The notes beneath the pieces are model-generated. The model ran no database searches and was not told the DNA's origin. It worked only from the letters and a program-made list of their open reading frames with translations. A program made the position numbers and the translations under genes. Shown one piece after another: positions 16,530 to 25,451 of a stretch of 35,680 bases of DNA (the first letter of the stretch is position 1; every line of letters starts with the position of its first letter). Source of the stretch: CAYWBU01 sp942491525 (lineage in GTDB: Bacteria > Desulfobacterota > Desulfomonilia > UBA1062); the NCBI GenBank assembly GCA_942491525.1, contig CALOBW010000062.1, positions 1 to 35,680 on the forward strand, in the 5' to 3' direction.

Positions 16530-18215
16530 ATGGCCGCTGAAGGCAATAAAGTTATCTATTCGATGATGCGGGTGAGCAAGTTTCATAACAAGAAACAGGT
16601 CCTCAAGGACATCTCACTCTCATACTTCTACGGCGCCAAGATCGGCGTCCTGGGCCTGAACGGTTCCGGTAAATCTTCCCTGCTCAAGATTCTGGCCGGG
16701 GTTGATACGGAGTTTGAAGGTAAGACTGCCGTATCTGAAGGCTACACCATCGGTTATCTGGAGCAGGAACCCCTGCTGGACGAAAATCGCACGGTACGCG
16801 AAATTGTGGAGGAGGGCGCCGGCGAGGCCGCGGCCCTGATGGCTGAATATAACGATATCAGCGCCAAGTTTGCCGAGCCCATGAGCGATGATGAGATGAA
16901 TGCCCTCATTGAGCGCCAGGGCGAGGTGCAGGAGCGCCTCGATCAGCTGGATGCCTGGGATCTTGACAGCCGCCTTGAGATGGCCATGGATGCGCTGAAC
17001 TGCCCGGATGGTGACACCCCGGTCAACGTGCTCTCAGGCGGCGAGAAACGCCGCGTGGCTCTCTGCCGTATCCTGCTGCAGAAGCCCGATATCCTGCTGC
17101 TCGACGAGCCTACCAACCATCTGGATGCCGAGACCGTGGCCTGGCTGGAGCAGCACCTGCAGCGCTATGAAGGCACCATCATCGCCGTAACCCATGACCG
17201 TTACTTCCTGGATAACGTGGCCGGCTGGATTCTGGAGCTCGACCGCGGCGAGGGAATTCCCTGGGAGGGCAACTACTCATCCTGGCTGGAGCAGAAGGAG
17301 AGGCGCCTGGCCCAGGAGGAGAAGAGCGAGTCCCAGCGCCAGAAAACCCTGCAGCGCGAGCTGGAGTGGATTCGCATGAGCCCCAAGGGCCGCCACGCCA
17401 AGTCCAAGGCCCGTATCACCGCCTATGAGGATCTGCTGGGGCAGGAGGGCGAGAAGCGTGCCAAGGAGCTTGAGATCTTCATTCCGCCGGGACCGCGTCT
17501 GGGCAAGGTGGTTATTGAATCAGACAAGGTGGCCAAGGGATTCGGCGACAAACTGCTGGTTGAGGACATGAGCTTCATGCTGCCCCCGGGCGGTATCGTG
17601 GGCGTCATCGGGCCCAACGGCGCCGGTAAGACGACCCTCTTCAGGATGATCACCGGTCAGGAGACTCCGGATTCGGGCTCCATTCGTCTGGGTGAAACAG
17701 TCAAGCTGGCCTACGTTGATCAGAGTCGTGACGATCTCGATCCCAACAAGAGCATCTGGGAGGAGATCTCCGGCGGCAACGACATCATCTATCTGGGCAG
17801 CCGCGATATGAATTCGCGCGCCTATGTATCCCGCTTCAACTTTACCGGCGGCGACCAGCAGAAGAAGGTCGGCGTGCTCTCCGGCGGTGAGCGTAACCGC
17901 GTGCATCTGGCCAAGATGCTTAAATCCGAGTCCAATGTGCTGCTGCTTGACGAGCCCACCAACGACCTGGACGTCAACACCATGCGCGCCCTGGAAGAGG
18001 CCCTCGACAGCTTTGCCGGCTGTGCCGTGGTCATCAGTCATGACCGCTGGTTCCTGGACCGCATCGCCACCCATATCCTGGCCTTTGAGGGTGACTCGCA
18101 GGTGGTCTTCTTCGACGGCAACTTCACCGAGTATGAAGAGGATAAGAAGAAACGTCTGGGCGCCGACGCCTGTCAGCCCCATAAGATTAAATACCGTCAG
18201 CTCACCCGAGCTTAA
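16530..18215 (+). CDS. ettA: Energy-dependent translational throttle protein EttA (ABC-F)
   Basis: A 561-residue soluble ABC-F ATPase with two nucleotide-binding domains. It binds the ribosomal E site and gates entry into elongation according to energy charge. NBD1 has the Walker A GLNGSGKSS and the signature VLSGGEKRR; NBD2 has GPNGAGKTT and VLSGGERNR, and both have LLLDEPTNxLD. The linker between them carries the EttA hallmark GRHAKSKARI after a charged helical arm. Length matches the E. coli protein (about 555). The start has GGAGG 9 nt upstream. It is followed immediately by a strong intrinsic terminator. Confidence 0.95.
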   Translation: MAAEGNKVIYSMMRVSKFHNKKQVLKDISLSYFYGAKIGVLGLNGSGKSSLLKILAGVDTEFEGKTAVSEGYTIGYLEQEPLLDENRTVREIVEEGAGEAAALMAEYNDISAKFAEPMSDDEMNALIERQGEVQERLDQLDAWDLDSRLEMAMDALNCPDGDTPVNVLSGGEKRRVALCRILLQKPDILLLDEPTNHLDAETVAWLEQHLQRYEGTIIAVTHDRYFLDNVAGWILELDRGEGIPWEGNYSSWLEQKERRLAQEEKSESQRQKTLQRELEWIRMSPKGRHAKSKARITAYEDLLGQEGEKRAKELEIFIPPGPRLGKVVIESDKVAKGFGDKLLVEDMSFMLPPGGIVGVIGPNGAGKTTLFRMITGQETPDSGSIRLGETVKLAYVDQSRDDLDPNKSIWEEISGGNDIIYLGSRDMNSRAYVSRFNFTGGDQQKKVGVLSGGERNRVHLAKMLKSESNVLLLDEPTNDLDVNTMRALEEALDSFAGCAVVISHDRWFLDRIATHILAFEGDSQVVFFDGNFTEYEEDKKKRLGADACQPHKIKYRQLTRA

Positions 18216-18247
18216 AAAAAAGCCGGCGCAATCGCGCCGGCTTTTTT
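18216..18247. terminator. Bidirectional intrinsic terminator
   Basis: Flush against the ettA stop: AAAAAAGCCGGCGC, loop AATC, GCGCCGGCTTTTTT. The stem is perfect, with U-tracts on both strands, so it should serve ettA (plus) and the convergent alpha/beta hydrolase gene (minus). Confidence 0.9.
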
Positions 18248-18265
18248 GTATCCTGATGGAGCCTG

Positions 18266-19789
18266 TTACTGCTCCATGATCTCATTGATGAAGTCACCCA
18301 GGAAGTCATAGCCTTCGAGAATGGTGTTGTTGCCGATCGGCACATCCACGTGGCCTGAAGGCACGAGGATGATGGAACGGTCACTCTCATAGGGGGTCTT
18401 GCCGTTGAAGAGCTGGTGGTGGACGGTGTCGGCGCTCACCAGTGAGTCGTGGGATGAGAGCAGGGCCGCCATCGGCACATCGACGCGGGACATGGGGTTG
18501 TCGGCAATGTCATCCCTGAAGTAGTAGGTGTAGCCGTCATTATCGCCAAGGGGCGATGGCTTGCTTTTGAAACGGTTGAAGAAGCCGTTCTTGTAGTGCT
18601 CTCTGAGCACGCCGTTCAGGCCGAAGTCGATGTACTGGCTGAAGCCTCTCAGGTAGGTGTTGGAGAGGCCGAAGCGGGTGAAGAAGTCCATGGCAAAGGG
18701 ATGGGTGTTGTCCATATCCCAGCAGGTCAGGTAGCCGAAGAGGTTGTCGTCGATGACGTCGATGCCGGTATCATCCATGCCGTCAAAGAACTTGTCCAGG
18801 GCGAAGATGCTCTTGAAGACGACATCCTCAATGGTGATCAGGGCCTTGGGTCCGATGATCTCGCTGACCACTTCGCCGATCAGGAAGTCCACATCAATGT
18901 TGATGGGCGCGCCCAGGGCCGGCCACAGGATGTCCTGGTTGAGGTACTGGGGCAGCGGCGGGGTGACGGCCGGATCGATGGCGATGAAGCCGGGGATGTT
19001 CATGTTGCGCTTGCGGGCGATCTCGTCGTCCTGCTTGACGTGCGGCACGAAGCCCCAGTTAATGTAGTCGGCAAATCTGTTTTTATCTTTCTCGTCGTAG
19101 CCCTGCAGCACACCGTTCTCGTCGAGGATCGGCTTGATGAAGTAGTTACCCTGCAAATAGACGTAGCAGGCCAGGCCGCCGGTGGAGTGGCCGCCGATGA
19201 AGGGGAACTGGCCGGTCTCCTGGTAAACCTGCTGGATGGCGGCTTCGGGGTCAAGGGTGCCCCACATGTCGAGGTTGACCACGTCCTCCTCGAAGAAGAG
19301 GCCCTTGGTGTTGAAGAGGGTGCTCTCGTCGAGGCGGTCACTGCGTTGCTGTCCGCGGCCGACGCCGCGGTAGTTGGCGAACCAGGGGTCGAGGCCCATC
19401 TTCCAGAAGTAGTAGGCCATGCTGAAGACCAGCATCTGGTCCTGCTCGATGTACGCATCATCTTCGGCCCAGGCGGGCAGGCCGTCAACCAGAGGAATAT
19501 CATTGAAATCATACTTGTCTTCAAAGCCGACCGGGGTCTGGGCCATATACTCATTCATGTTGCAGACGATGGCCGGGAAGAGCAGGATGGGCTGTTTGCC
19601 TTCGTTGAATTCGGAACCATTAAAGGGTGGGCGGTAGCGCATCATCTTAAGAGTGAGGCCGTCGGCCGTCTCGGTTTCGTAGTGACCGTCGAACTCTTCA
19701 TCCCAGATGTTGAAGTCGGCTGCAATCAGCGGACTGGCAAATGAGATACACAGAAGGGTGCAGATCATTGTTAGCATTCTCGATTTCAT
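18266..19789 (-). CDS. Secreted alpha/beta hydrolase (lipase/esterase-like)
   Basis: A 507-residue exported protein with a signal peptide (MICTLLCISFASPLIAADF). The alpha/beta-hydrolase nucleophile elbow GGHSTGG has Ser202; likely catalytic partners are the Asp in LLSSHDSLVS and the His in VPSGHVDVP. NYRGVGRG and the long lid-like insertion (about 210-400) recall lipases of the gastric lipase/PHB-depolymerase-like type, but the substrate is unknown. TTGAGGAG lies before ATG 19789. Lipid-related neighbours (FAD reductase, glpD) would fit a lipase. Confidence 0.75.
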   Translation of the reverse strand: MKSRMLTMICTLLCISFASPLIAADFNIWDEEFDGHYETETADGLTLKMMRYRPPFNGSEFNEGKQPILLFPAIVCNMNEYMAQTPVGFEDKYDFNDIPLVDGLPAWAEDDAYIEQDQMLVFSMAYYFWKMGLDPWFANYRGVGRGQQRSDRLDESTLFNTKGLFFEEDVVNLDMWGTLDPEAAIQQVYQETGQFPFIGGHSTGGLACYVYLQGNYFIKPILDENGVLQGYDEKDKNRFADYINWGFVPHVKQDDEIARKRNMNIPGFIAIDPAVTPPLPQYLNQDILWPALGAPINIDVDFLIGEVVSEIIGPKALITIEDVVFKSIFALDKFFDGMDDTGIDVIDDNLFGYLTCWDMDNTHPFAMDFFTRFGLSNTYLRGFSQYIDFGLNGVLREHYKNGFFNRFKSKPSPLGDNDGYTYYFRDDIADNPMSRVDVPMAALLSSHDSLVSADTVHHQLFNGKTPYESDRSIILVPSGHVDVPIGNNTILEGYDFLGDFINEIMEQ

Positions 19790-19998
19790 AAATTCTCCTC
19801 AATATGTGTATTTTAAATTTGCCAAACCATTTAGCAAATTAAATGCCAATCAGAAGAATTCAGCTATAGCCCGAACTAATGTTCGCAAGCATATCGAGGG
19901 GCTGGTAAATCAGAGGCTGTGTGGAAAATCTTTACATATAGCAGCAGAGCAGGATGCTAAAAATTTACATTGTATCAATTTGATATAAGTTTCGAGGT

Positions 19999-20022
19999 GC
20001 AGCCGGCCCGCAGGCCGGCTGC
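19999..20022 (-). terminator. GC-rich hairpin downstream of the FAD reductase gene
   Basis: GCAGCCGGCC-CGCA-GGCCGGCTGC is a perfect 10-bp stem, 5 nt beyond the minus-strand stop at 20027. No U-tract follows. The rest of the gap to 19789 is AT-rich with no gene that I can support. Confidence 0.55.
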
Positions 20023-20026
20023 AAAA

Positions 20027-21187
20027 TCAGAGGCTGTAGAAGAGTCGGATCAGCCACCAGTGGCGGTTGATGCGCTTGCTGGTCCTGAGACGGCCGAAGA
20101 CGAAACCTAAGCCGCCCAGCACGATGCGGTAGGTGCGCTTGATATGAATGAAGATGGCGCTGCTCTTAAACATCTTATTATACCTGAGCTGCAGGCTGGG
20201 GTCCCACTTGGCCGGCGTAAAGTCGGCGATGAAGTTGGCCGCGTTGCGCGCGCTGAGCATGCCGGCCGTCAGGCCGCAGCCGCCGGTGGCCTCCACAAAA
20301 CCGACAGCGTCGCCCAGATGGATCAGGCCCGGAATCAGGCAGCCCTCCTCCTGCAGTCCGGCCATGGTCAGGCCGGTGGGCGCCTCCACGTCAATTGTGG
20401 AGCCCTTGAGCTGGGAGGAGAAGCCGGGATAGTTCTGCTTGACGATCTCCCAGACCCGCATGGTCTCCTCGGCTGTGGGGGTGGCAATTTTCAGGATGCG
20501 GCTGGCCGCCGGAATCGTGATCAGGCCGATCTCGCACTTGTCGGCGTTGCGCGGGAAGATGAAGGCGATGAAGGGCGGAAAGTCGGGCGCCTCATTCAGG
20601 TAGCCCTGGGAGACGAAGTAGAACTGCATGCCGCGGTAGCGGCCGCGGAAGTTTGAGATCAGACACTTGACCATGGGCGCATTGATGCGCCCGTAGTCGA
20701 TGCCGCTGAAGCGCCCCAGCTTGGATGTGTGGCCGCTGGCGTCGATGACGGTGGTGCCGTGGATCTCTTCTCCGTCAGCCAGGCGCACGCCGCGGCAGCT
20801 GCCGCCGGTTACAATCGGCTCGGTGGCCTCGTTGTTGAACCTGAAATCGACACCCAGTTCTTTAGTCCGCTCGTAGAGCCGATCTATGAACTGGTGCCAG
20901 TCAAAGATGTAGGAGCGCTGCGGCCGCTGGATCTCAAAGGTCTTGCGCACGCCGGGCGAGTTGATGCGCCGGCCGGCGGTGCGGTGCAGGCTGATGCTCT
21001 CCATGAAACCGCTGCCCAGCAGCTCTTCAAAGATTTCGTGGGGGCGGGCGGTCTCGCCGCGCGGGAAGGGCGCCGGGGTGGCCCCCTTCTCGAGCACCAG
21101 CACGTTCAAGCCGCGCCGCCCGGCCTGGATGGCGGCCGCCATCCCGACTGGGCCGGCTCCGCAGATGATAAGATCATATGTTTTCAT
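20027..21187 (-). CDS. FAD-dependent oxidoreductase, geranylgeranyl reductase-like family
   Basis: A 386-residue flavoprotein of the geranylgeranyl reductase/p-hydroxybenzoate hydroxylase fold. The dinucleotide motif is DLIICGAGPVGMAAAIQAGR (5-24), the second FAD motif is GLIHLGDAVGFVEATGGCG, and VIDASGHTSKLGR is the DG-like motif. Members reduce isoprenoid double bonds or hydroxylate/halogenate aromatics. The C-terminus is rich in Arg/Trp and may touch the membrane. It starts 3 nt after the DUF2804 gene stop, so the two form one unit. Confidence 0.8.
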   Translation of the reverse strand: MKTYDLIICGAGPVGMAAAIQAGRRGLNVLVLEKGATPAPFPRGETARPHEIFEELLGSGFMESISLHRTAGRRINSPGVRKTFEIQRPQRSYIFDWHQFIDRLYERTKELGVDFRFNNEATEPIVTGGSCRGVRLADGEEIHGTTVIDASGHTSKLGRFSGIDYGRINAPMVKCLISNFRGRYRGMQFYFVSQGYLNEAPDFPPFIAFIFPRNADKCEIGLITIPAASRILKIATPTAEETMRVWEIVKQNYPGFSSQLKGSTIDVEAPTGLTMAGLQEEGCLIPGLIHLGDAVGFVEATGGCGLTAGMLSARNAANFIADFTPAKWDPSLQLRYNKMFKSSAIFIHIKRTYRIVLGGLGFVFGRLRTSKRINRHWWLIRLFYSL

Positions 21188-21190
21188 TGT

Positions 21191-22240
21191 TTATCCCTTG
21201 ATAAACTTCTTTTCGCCCATGCCGGCAAAACCGTCGAAGCAGACCTTCTCGCCGTCCGGGGTCTTGATCCAGCCCTCCAGCACGCCGGTGGGGCCGTGAT
21301 AGTCAGTTTTGATAATTCCCGCATTGATTTTGACCTTGCAGTCATAGAGCGGCTTGAAGAAGATGCGCACCCGGCCGAAATCGTCGCTGACCTCCCAGAT
21401 CCCCTCAACGCCGGTGTTGCGCCGGATGCTGATCGGGGGCAGGGGATACATCTGGCCGTCCAGCCAGAGGCAGTTCTCATTATATTTCATATGATTCTGG
21501 ATCTGGTTGTCGGTGGTGTTGAAACCGGCCAGGCGCCCCTTATGGTCATAGCCCAGGCCGGTAACCCAGTCATAGGCCATGGTGTAGGGGTAGTAGCCCT
21601 TGTGGTCATCAATGATCATGGAGCCGGTGCCGCGTTCAAAAAATGATTTGCGGCCGTCGCTCAGCTCCAGCATGCCTTCGCAGGGCATCAATGCCTTGTG
21701 GGAGTAGAGCGGGCGGTTATCATCAAAGGGCTGCACAATCACGATCGGCTCGGTCTCATGATAGCCGGTAAAGCTGGCGCGCAGATCGGGTAGTCCGGCA
21801 AAATTGTCGGCCTGGAATGAGACTCTAAATTTGCCATCGTCAAGGTTGTTGTGAATATCGATGCGAAAGTCGGCGCCGTGGTAGTAGCAGCGGCTGTCAG
21901 CCAGGCCAGAGGGCACCTTGAGTAGATTGAAGGGCACTTTACGCTCATAGCGGTACATCTTCTGCTGGTTGCGGTCAAAGGCCATCACGGTTGCCAGGCC
22001 GATGCTCTTGGTGTTGTAGACAGCCAGGCAGATGAACCACTCGTCGTTTGAGATCTGGAAGGCCTGCCACTCCTTGAGGCGCATGAACTTGAGCCCCTGC
22101 GGCACCTCGGTGCCCAGCGGTTTTTCGACATCCAGCATGTTGACGTTTTTGATTGCTTGGTTAAAGGTGCCCATGTTGCAGCGGCCATTGGTGGCAATCT
22201 CTGCAGGGGCGGCTGACACTTCTCTGGAATACTTATTCAT
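21191..22240 (-). CDS. DUF2804-family protein
   Basis: A 349-residue soluble protein matching DUF2804: KEWQAFQISND at the N-terminal third, FDDNRPLYSHKALMPCEG, then MIIDDHKGYYPY, YDWVTG and NENCLWLDG. The fold is probably two lipocalin-like beta domains, as in tocopherol cyclase/CrtC-type proteins; that link is my inference. Function is unknown. GGGGAG lies 7 nt before ATG 22240. It lies between glpD (52 nt upstream) and the FAD reductase (3 nt downstream), hinting at lipid or isoprenoid chemistry. Confidence 0.7.
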   Translation of the reverse strand: MNKYSREVSAAPAEIATNGRCNMGTFNQAIKNVNMLDVEKPLGTEVPQGLKFMRLKEWQAFQISNDEWFICLAVYNTKSIGLATVMAFDRNQQKMYRYERKVPFNLLKVPSGLADSRCYYHGADFRIDIHNNLDDGKFRVSFQADNFAGLPDLRASFTGYHETEPIVIVQPFDDNRPLYSHKALMPCEGMLELSDGRKSFFERGTGSMIIDDHKGYYPYTMAYDWVTGLGYDHKGRLAGFNTTDNQIQNHMKYNENCLWLDGQMYPLPPISIRRNTGVEGIWEVSDDFGRVRIFFKPLYDCKVKINAGIIKTDYHGPTGVLEGWIKTPDGEKVCFDGFAGMGEKKFIKG

Positions 22241-22263
22241 AATAGCTCCCCAAATATAAATTT

Positions 22264-22283
22264 GCCCCGGCGGCTGCCGGGGC
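22264..22283 (-). terminator. Hairpin between glpD and the DUF2804 gene
   Basis: GCCCCGGC-GGCT-GCCGGGGC, a perfect 8-bp stem located 9 nt after the glpD stop. On the minus strand it is followed by AAATTTATATT, a weak U-tract at best. It could end some glpD transcripts or protect their 3' ends while allowing read-through. Confidence 0.5.
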
Positions 22284-22292
22284 TTGAAAGAC

Positions 22293-23984
22293 TTAGAACC
22301 AGATGGTCTTCTTGACGTAAGCGAGATACTCGTCGATCTCGGCCTGCTTCTTGGCCTCGTCCCAGCCGTAGAAACCGGCCATGATCTCGCCGACCTTGGC
22401 GGCCAGCTCGGTCTGCTTGTGGTGCCAGATCATCCACTGGGCCTCGGTGCGGCGGCAGAGCACATCGACCAGCTTGGGGGCGCACTCGTTTTCCAGGATG
22501 AAGTCGATCTCGGCGGCGCAGTGCTCGTAGCCCTCCAGCAGGGCCTCGCCCTTGGCCGGATTGGCCTTGATGTTCTCCAGGATGGTGATGGCCTGCTTGC
22601 CGTACTGCTGGTGCAGGTAATCCAGCTGGTCGGGCCATGAAATCTGGTCCAGACCCTTGGCGGTCACCTCCTTATCAAAATCTTTGCGCCACATGCCGAC
22701 CTTGAAGGGCTGCTTGGTGTAGCCGCTCTTCTTGTACTCGGGCTTGCTGTAGCCCGGGATGTAGCTCTTGTCCACCAGGTAGTTCAGCAGCTCCTCGGCC
22801 ATCAGGCGGTAGGTGGTCAGCTTGCCGCCGGCCATGGCGACCACGCCGTCCTTGGATTCAAAGATCTCATGCTCGCGGCTGACGGCGCTCTCATTGGCGG
22901 CGCCCTCCTGCTTGATCAGCGGGCGGATGCCGGCATAGGTGCCGATGATGTCATCCTCGGTCAGTTGAGCGTGCGGGAAGATGCGGTTGACTGTTCTGAG
23001 CAGGTAGTCGCTGTCCTCCTTGGTGCACCAGGGCTCGTCCAGGTTGCTGGACTCCTTGTAGTAGTCGGTGTCGGTGGTGCCGATCACGGTAACCTTGCCG
23101 CGGCGCAGCACGAAGAAGAAGCGGCCGTCGTCAAAGGAGCGGATGCCGAAGCCGTTGCGGTTGCCGACGCGCTCGTTGGGGACCACGATGTGGACGCCCT
23201 TGGTGGGGTAGATCTTCTTGGAGTCGAAGTCGGTGCCGGCCATGACCTCGTCGGACCAGATGCCGCCGCAGGCGATTACGGCCTTGCCCTTGACCTCAAA
23301 GGTTTCGCCGCTCAGCTCGTCCCTGACCTTGACGCCCTGGACGCGGCCGCCATCCTTGATGTAGCTCTCAACCTTGGTGTAGTTCAGCGCCACCGATGAC
23401 TCGTTGATCTGGAGGCCCTCTTTGATGGTCTCCAGGGTCAGGCGGGCATCGTCAATGTTGGTGTCATAGTAGAAGCCGGCCCACTTGAGTTTGCCCAGCT
23501 CCTTCTCCTCGCGGGTTACGCAGGGTTCAAACTCTTCAACAAACTCGGGCGAGAAGAATTTGGCTTTGCGGTAGTTCTTGAAGTCTGACTTGATGTTTGA
23601 GAGCCAGTCGTAGATCCTGAGGGCCATGCGGATAGTGCGGACCTTATCCTTGCTGTTCTCGTAGATGCAGTACATGAAGCCCAGCGGGCGCACGTTGTGG
23701 GGCAGGTGGTTCCTGAGCCAGTTGCGCTCGGTTACCGACTCGCGCACCAGGCCGAACTCGCCGCCCGAAAGGTAGCGCAGGCCGCCGTGGGCCAGTTTTG
23801 ATGAACGTGATGAGGTGCCGAAGGCAAAGTCATTCTTGTCGAGGATAATAAAGGAGTAACCCTTCAGGGCCGCTTCGCGGGCCACGCCGGCGCCGGTCAC
23901 GCCGCCACCGATGATTACCAGGTCAAACTCCTGCGCTGAGGCGCGCTTGAGATCCTCGGATCTTCCCTTTGTGTTCCATGCCAT
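22293..23984 (-). CDS. glpD: Glycerol-3-phosphate dehydrogenase, FAD-dependent
   Basis: A 563-residue membrane-associated flavoenzyme that oxidises sn-glycerol 3-phosphate to dihydroxyacetone phosphate and passes electrons to quinone. It has the FAD motif IIGGGVTGAGVAREAALKGY (24-43), SSRSSKLAHGGLRYL, the conserved GVHIVVP and GTTDTDY motifs, and the DAO C-terminal domain with AGIRPL and GGKLTTYR. Length matches the Bacillus-type enzyme. AGGAGGG precedes ATG 23984. A palindromic operator just upstream suggests repression by a GntR/FadR-type regulator. No glpK or glpF is in the window. Confidence 0.93.
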   Translation of the reverse strand: MAWNTKGRSEDLKRASAQEFDLVIIGGGVTGAGVAREAALKGYSFIILDKNDFAFGTSSRSSKLAHGGLRYLSGGEFGLVRESVTERNWLRNHLPHNVRPLGFMYCIYENSKDKVRTIRMALRIYDWLSNIKSDFKNYRKAKFFSPEFVEEFEPCVTREEKELGKLKWAGFYYDTNIDDARLTLETIKEGLQINESSVALNYTKVESYIKDGGRVQGVKVRDELSGETFEVKGKAVIACGGIWSDEVMAGTDFDSKKIYPTKGVHIVVPNERVGNRNGFGIRSFDDGRFFFVLRRGKVTVIGTTDTDYYKESSNLDEPWCTKEDSDYLLRTVNRIFPHAQLTEDDIIGTYAGIRPLIKQEGAANESAVSREHEIFESKDGVVAMAGGKLTTYRLMAEELLNYLVDKSYIPGYSKPEYKKSGYTKQPFKVGMWRKDFDKEVTAKGLDQISWPDQLDYLHQQYGKQAITILENIKANPAKGEALLEGYEHCAAEIDFILENECAPKLVDVLCRRTEAQWMIWHHKQTELAAKVGEIMAGFYGWDEAKKQAEIDEYLAYVKKTIWF

Positions 23985-24005
23985 ACTTCTTCCCTCCTGG
24001 AGACA

Positions 24006-24027
24006 TATTGGTCTATTGGTCGGACCA
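24006..24027 (-). promoter_or_regulatory. Putative GntR/FadR-type operator of glpD
   Basis: TATTGGTC occurs twice in tandem (24006-24013, 24014-24021). The second copy runs into GGACCA to form TGGTCGGACCA (24017-24027), which matches the FadR-subfamily consensus TNGTNNNACNA. It lies 33-43 nt before the glpD start codon and overlaps a possible minus-strand -10 box (TATGGT), as a repressor site would. Confidence 0.5.
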
Positions 24028-24097
24028 TAGCATAGAGGGCCCTGTTTGAAAAGAATATATGATTGTAAATGTGGAAGGGAAGGGGTGCGTTGGGGTG

Positions 24098-24165
24098 ACT
24101 GTCATTGCGAGGATCTTGCGACGGAGCAATCTAGTGGATTGCCGCGCTACGCTCGCAGTGACAGT
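24098..24165. repeat. Palindromic dispersed-repeat-like element (TGTCATTGCGAG type)
   Basis: Outer arms ACTGTCATTGCGAG (24098-24111) and CTCGCAGTGACAGT (24152-24165) pair over 14 positions with one mismatch. Inner arms GCAATC (24126-24131) and GATTGC (24137-24142) flank a short loop. The wording CATTGCGAGG ... GAGCAATC ... GATTGC ... CTCGCAGTGAC is that of a small non-coding repeat seen scattered in many bacterial genomes. Only one copy is in this window. Confidence 0.65.
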
Positions 24166-24427
24166 ATAGGGTATATGCGTTAATTTGAGGGGTGTAGATA
24201 ATGGCTAGTTATGTGCACTTTAGCTTGATCAGAATGCAAGTCGGTGTTGAACCTGCAAAGTTCGACATGGGTTAAGGTATTTGTTGACATTCGTTCTTCA
24301 ACGAAGATTTGCAAACCAATCCTTTTTATTTATACCTGATATATCTAAAGAATTACTTGTCTAATACATGCAGTGATGATAACTGTCGCTTTTGCTATAT
24401 AGAATATTGTTAAGAGTGAGGTTTTTG
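24166..24427. other. AT-rich intergenic region upstream of the lipoprotein islet
   Basis: No gene is supported here. It holds TTGACA (24284-24289) directly followed by a perfect hairpin, TTCGTT-CTTC-AACGAA (24290-24305), but no convincing -10 box at the right distance. Transcription of the three downstream genes probably starts in this region. The frame of the first gene stays open to 24392, yet the signal peptide begins at ATG 24428. Confidence 0.4.
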
Positions 24428-24895
24428 ATGAGAAAGATCATTTTTTTATTACTATTACTCGTTATGCCTGTATCTGTTCATGCAATTGAGCTTCAGATAT
24501 TTGACAGTCCAAGTGTTAGTAATACAATTATTATTCCTGGAAAGTCTCAGTCAGAGATATATTCTGAAGTGAAATTATGGTTGAGGCAGAATTTAGATAT
24601 TAATTCCCAACATATCTATTATGATAATGAAGAGTTGGGACAATTTATTTTCAGGGGATTAATATATGAAAAGTCTAAATTGTTTAAAAACGATGGTTAT
24701 AGTCTGCTTTTTATAATGCGAATTGCGAGCAAAGATGGGATGGCGCTGATTACCTTTGACCGACTTCGGGAGTATAAGCCAGGTCAGGATATGCAGCGTG
24801 ATGTTACAATATATGATAAAAGTCAATATGATGATGCAGTAAAAGTACTTACCAATATGTCATCGAAAATGGAAGCCGACTTAGCCGCAAATTAG
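24428..24895 (+). CDS. Exported DUF4468-like protein (first of three)
   Basis: A 155-residue periplasmic protein with a cleavable signal peptide (MRKIIFLLLLLVMPVSVHA, cut before IELQIF). The mature part reads IIPGKSQSEIYSEVKLWLRQ, then YYDNEELGQFIFRG, and ends in a helix. This resembles DUF4468, a TBP-like fold known mainly from Bacteroidetes envelope proteins, with no known function. ATG 24428 is chosen for the signal peptide; GAGTGAGG lies upstream. Base composition is clearly more AT-rich than the surrounding genes, pointing to transfer. Confidence 0.65.
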   Translation: MRKIIFLLLLLVMPVSVHAIELQIFDSPSVSNTIIIPGKSQSEIYSEVKLWLRQNLDINSQHIYYDNEELGQFIFRGLIYEKSKLFKNDGYSLLFIMRIASKDGMALITFDRLREYKPGQDMQRDVTIYDKSQYDDAVKVLTNMSSKMEADLAAN

Positions 24896-24943
24896 CTAAA
24901 AGTGTTTATGATTATTGAAATATTTGCATAAGAGGAATTATTT

Positions 24944-25414
24944 ATGAAATCTCGCATATTATTAATTTTTATTGTTTTCTTCTTTTCGGGATGTGCTTCA
25001 TTTCAGCCATTGAATGAAGAAGATCAGATTATCTTCAAACGCATTGATGTCCCCGACCTAAAAAAAGAAGATATTCACGGGAATATTATAAAATGGGCAG
25101 CTGATAATTTTGCTACAGGCAGGGCTCTTGAGCAATATAATAATTCTGAAGCAGGTTTATTTATAGGCAGTGGTAGTGTCCCGATAACAGGCGATAACTG
25201 GGATATGGACTGGGGCACAAGAGTATTTGTTTATGATTTGCAATATAAATTAAAGATCGAATCTCAGGATGGGCAGTGTGTCGTCACATTCTCTAATATT
25301 GGAATAGATAAGATTTCTAATGTTATTAGTTATACCTCGAGTCGGGATCTAAAACGAGTCGAGCCGGTTATATTTGCGCTTATTGGTGAAATTGAACAAT
25401 ATATTAAGAAATAG
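24944..25414 (+). CDS. Small lipoprotein, DUF4468-like (second of three)
   Basis: A 156-residue lipoprotein (LLIFIVFFFSGCASF, lipobox Cys17). The mature region follows the same plan as its neighbours: a helix with IHGNIIKWAADNF, then beta strands (EAGLFIGSG, RVFVYDLQYKLKIE, CVVTFSNIGI) and a C-terminal helix. It is a diverged paralogue of the preceding gene. AAGAGGA lies 12 nt before ATG 24944. The gene is AT-rich. Confidence 0.65.
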   Translation: MKSRILLIFIVFFFSGCASFQPLNEEDQIIFKRIDVPDLKKEDIHGNIIKWAADNFATGRALEQYNNSEAGLFIGSGSVPITGDNWDMDWGTRVFVYDLQYKLKIESQDGQCVVTFSNIGIDKISNVISYTSSRDLKRVEPVIFALIGEIEQYIKK

Positions 25415-25451
25415 TAGTCTAAAATTCTTTGATAATTTTGAGGAGCAAGTG

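Noticed and set aside
24284..24312. TTGACA as the -35 box of a strong promoter
   Set aside because: No TATAAT-like sequence lies 16-18 nt downstream; that space holds a small hairpin instead.
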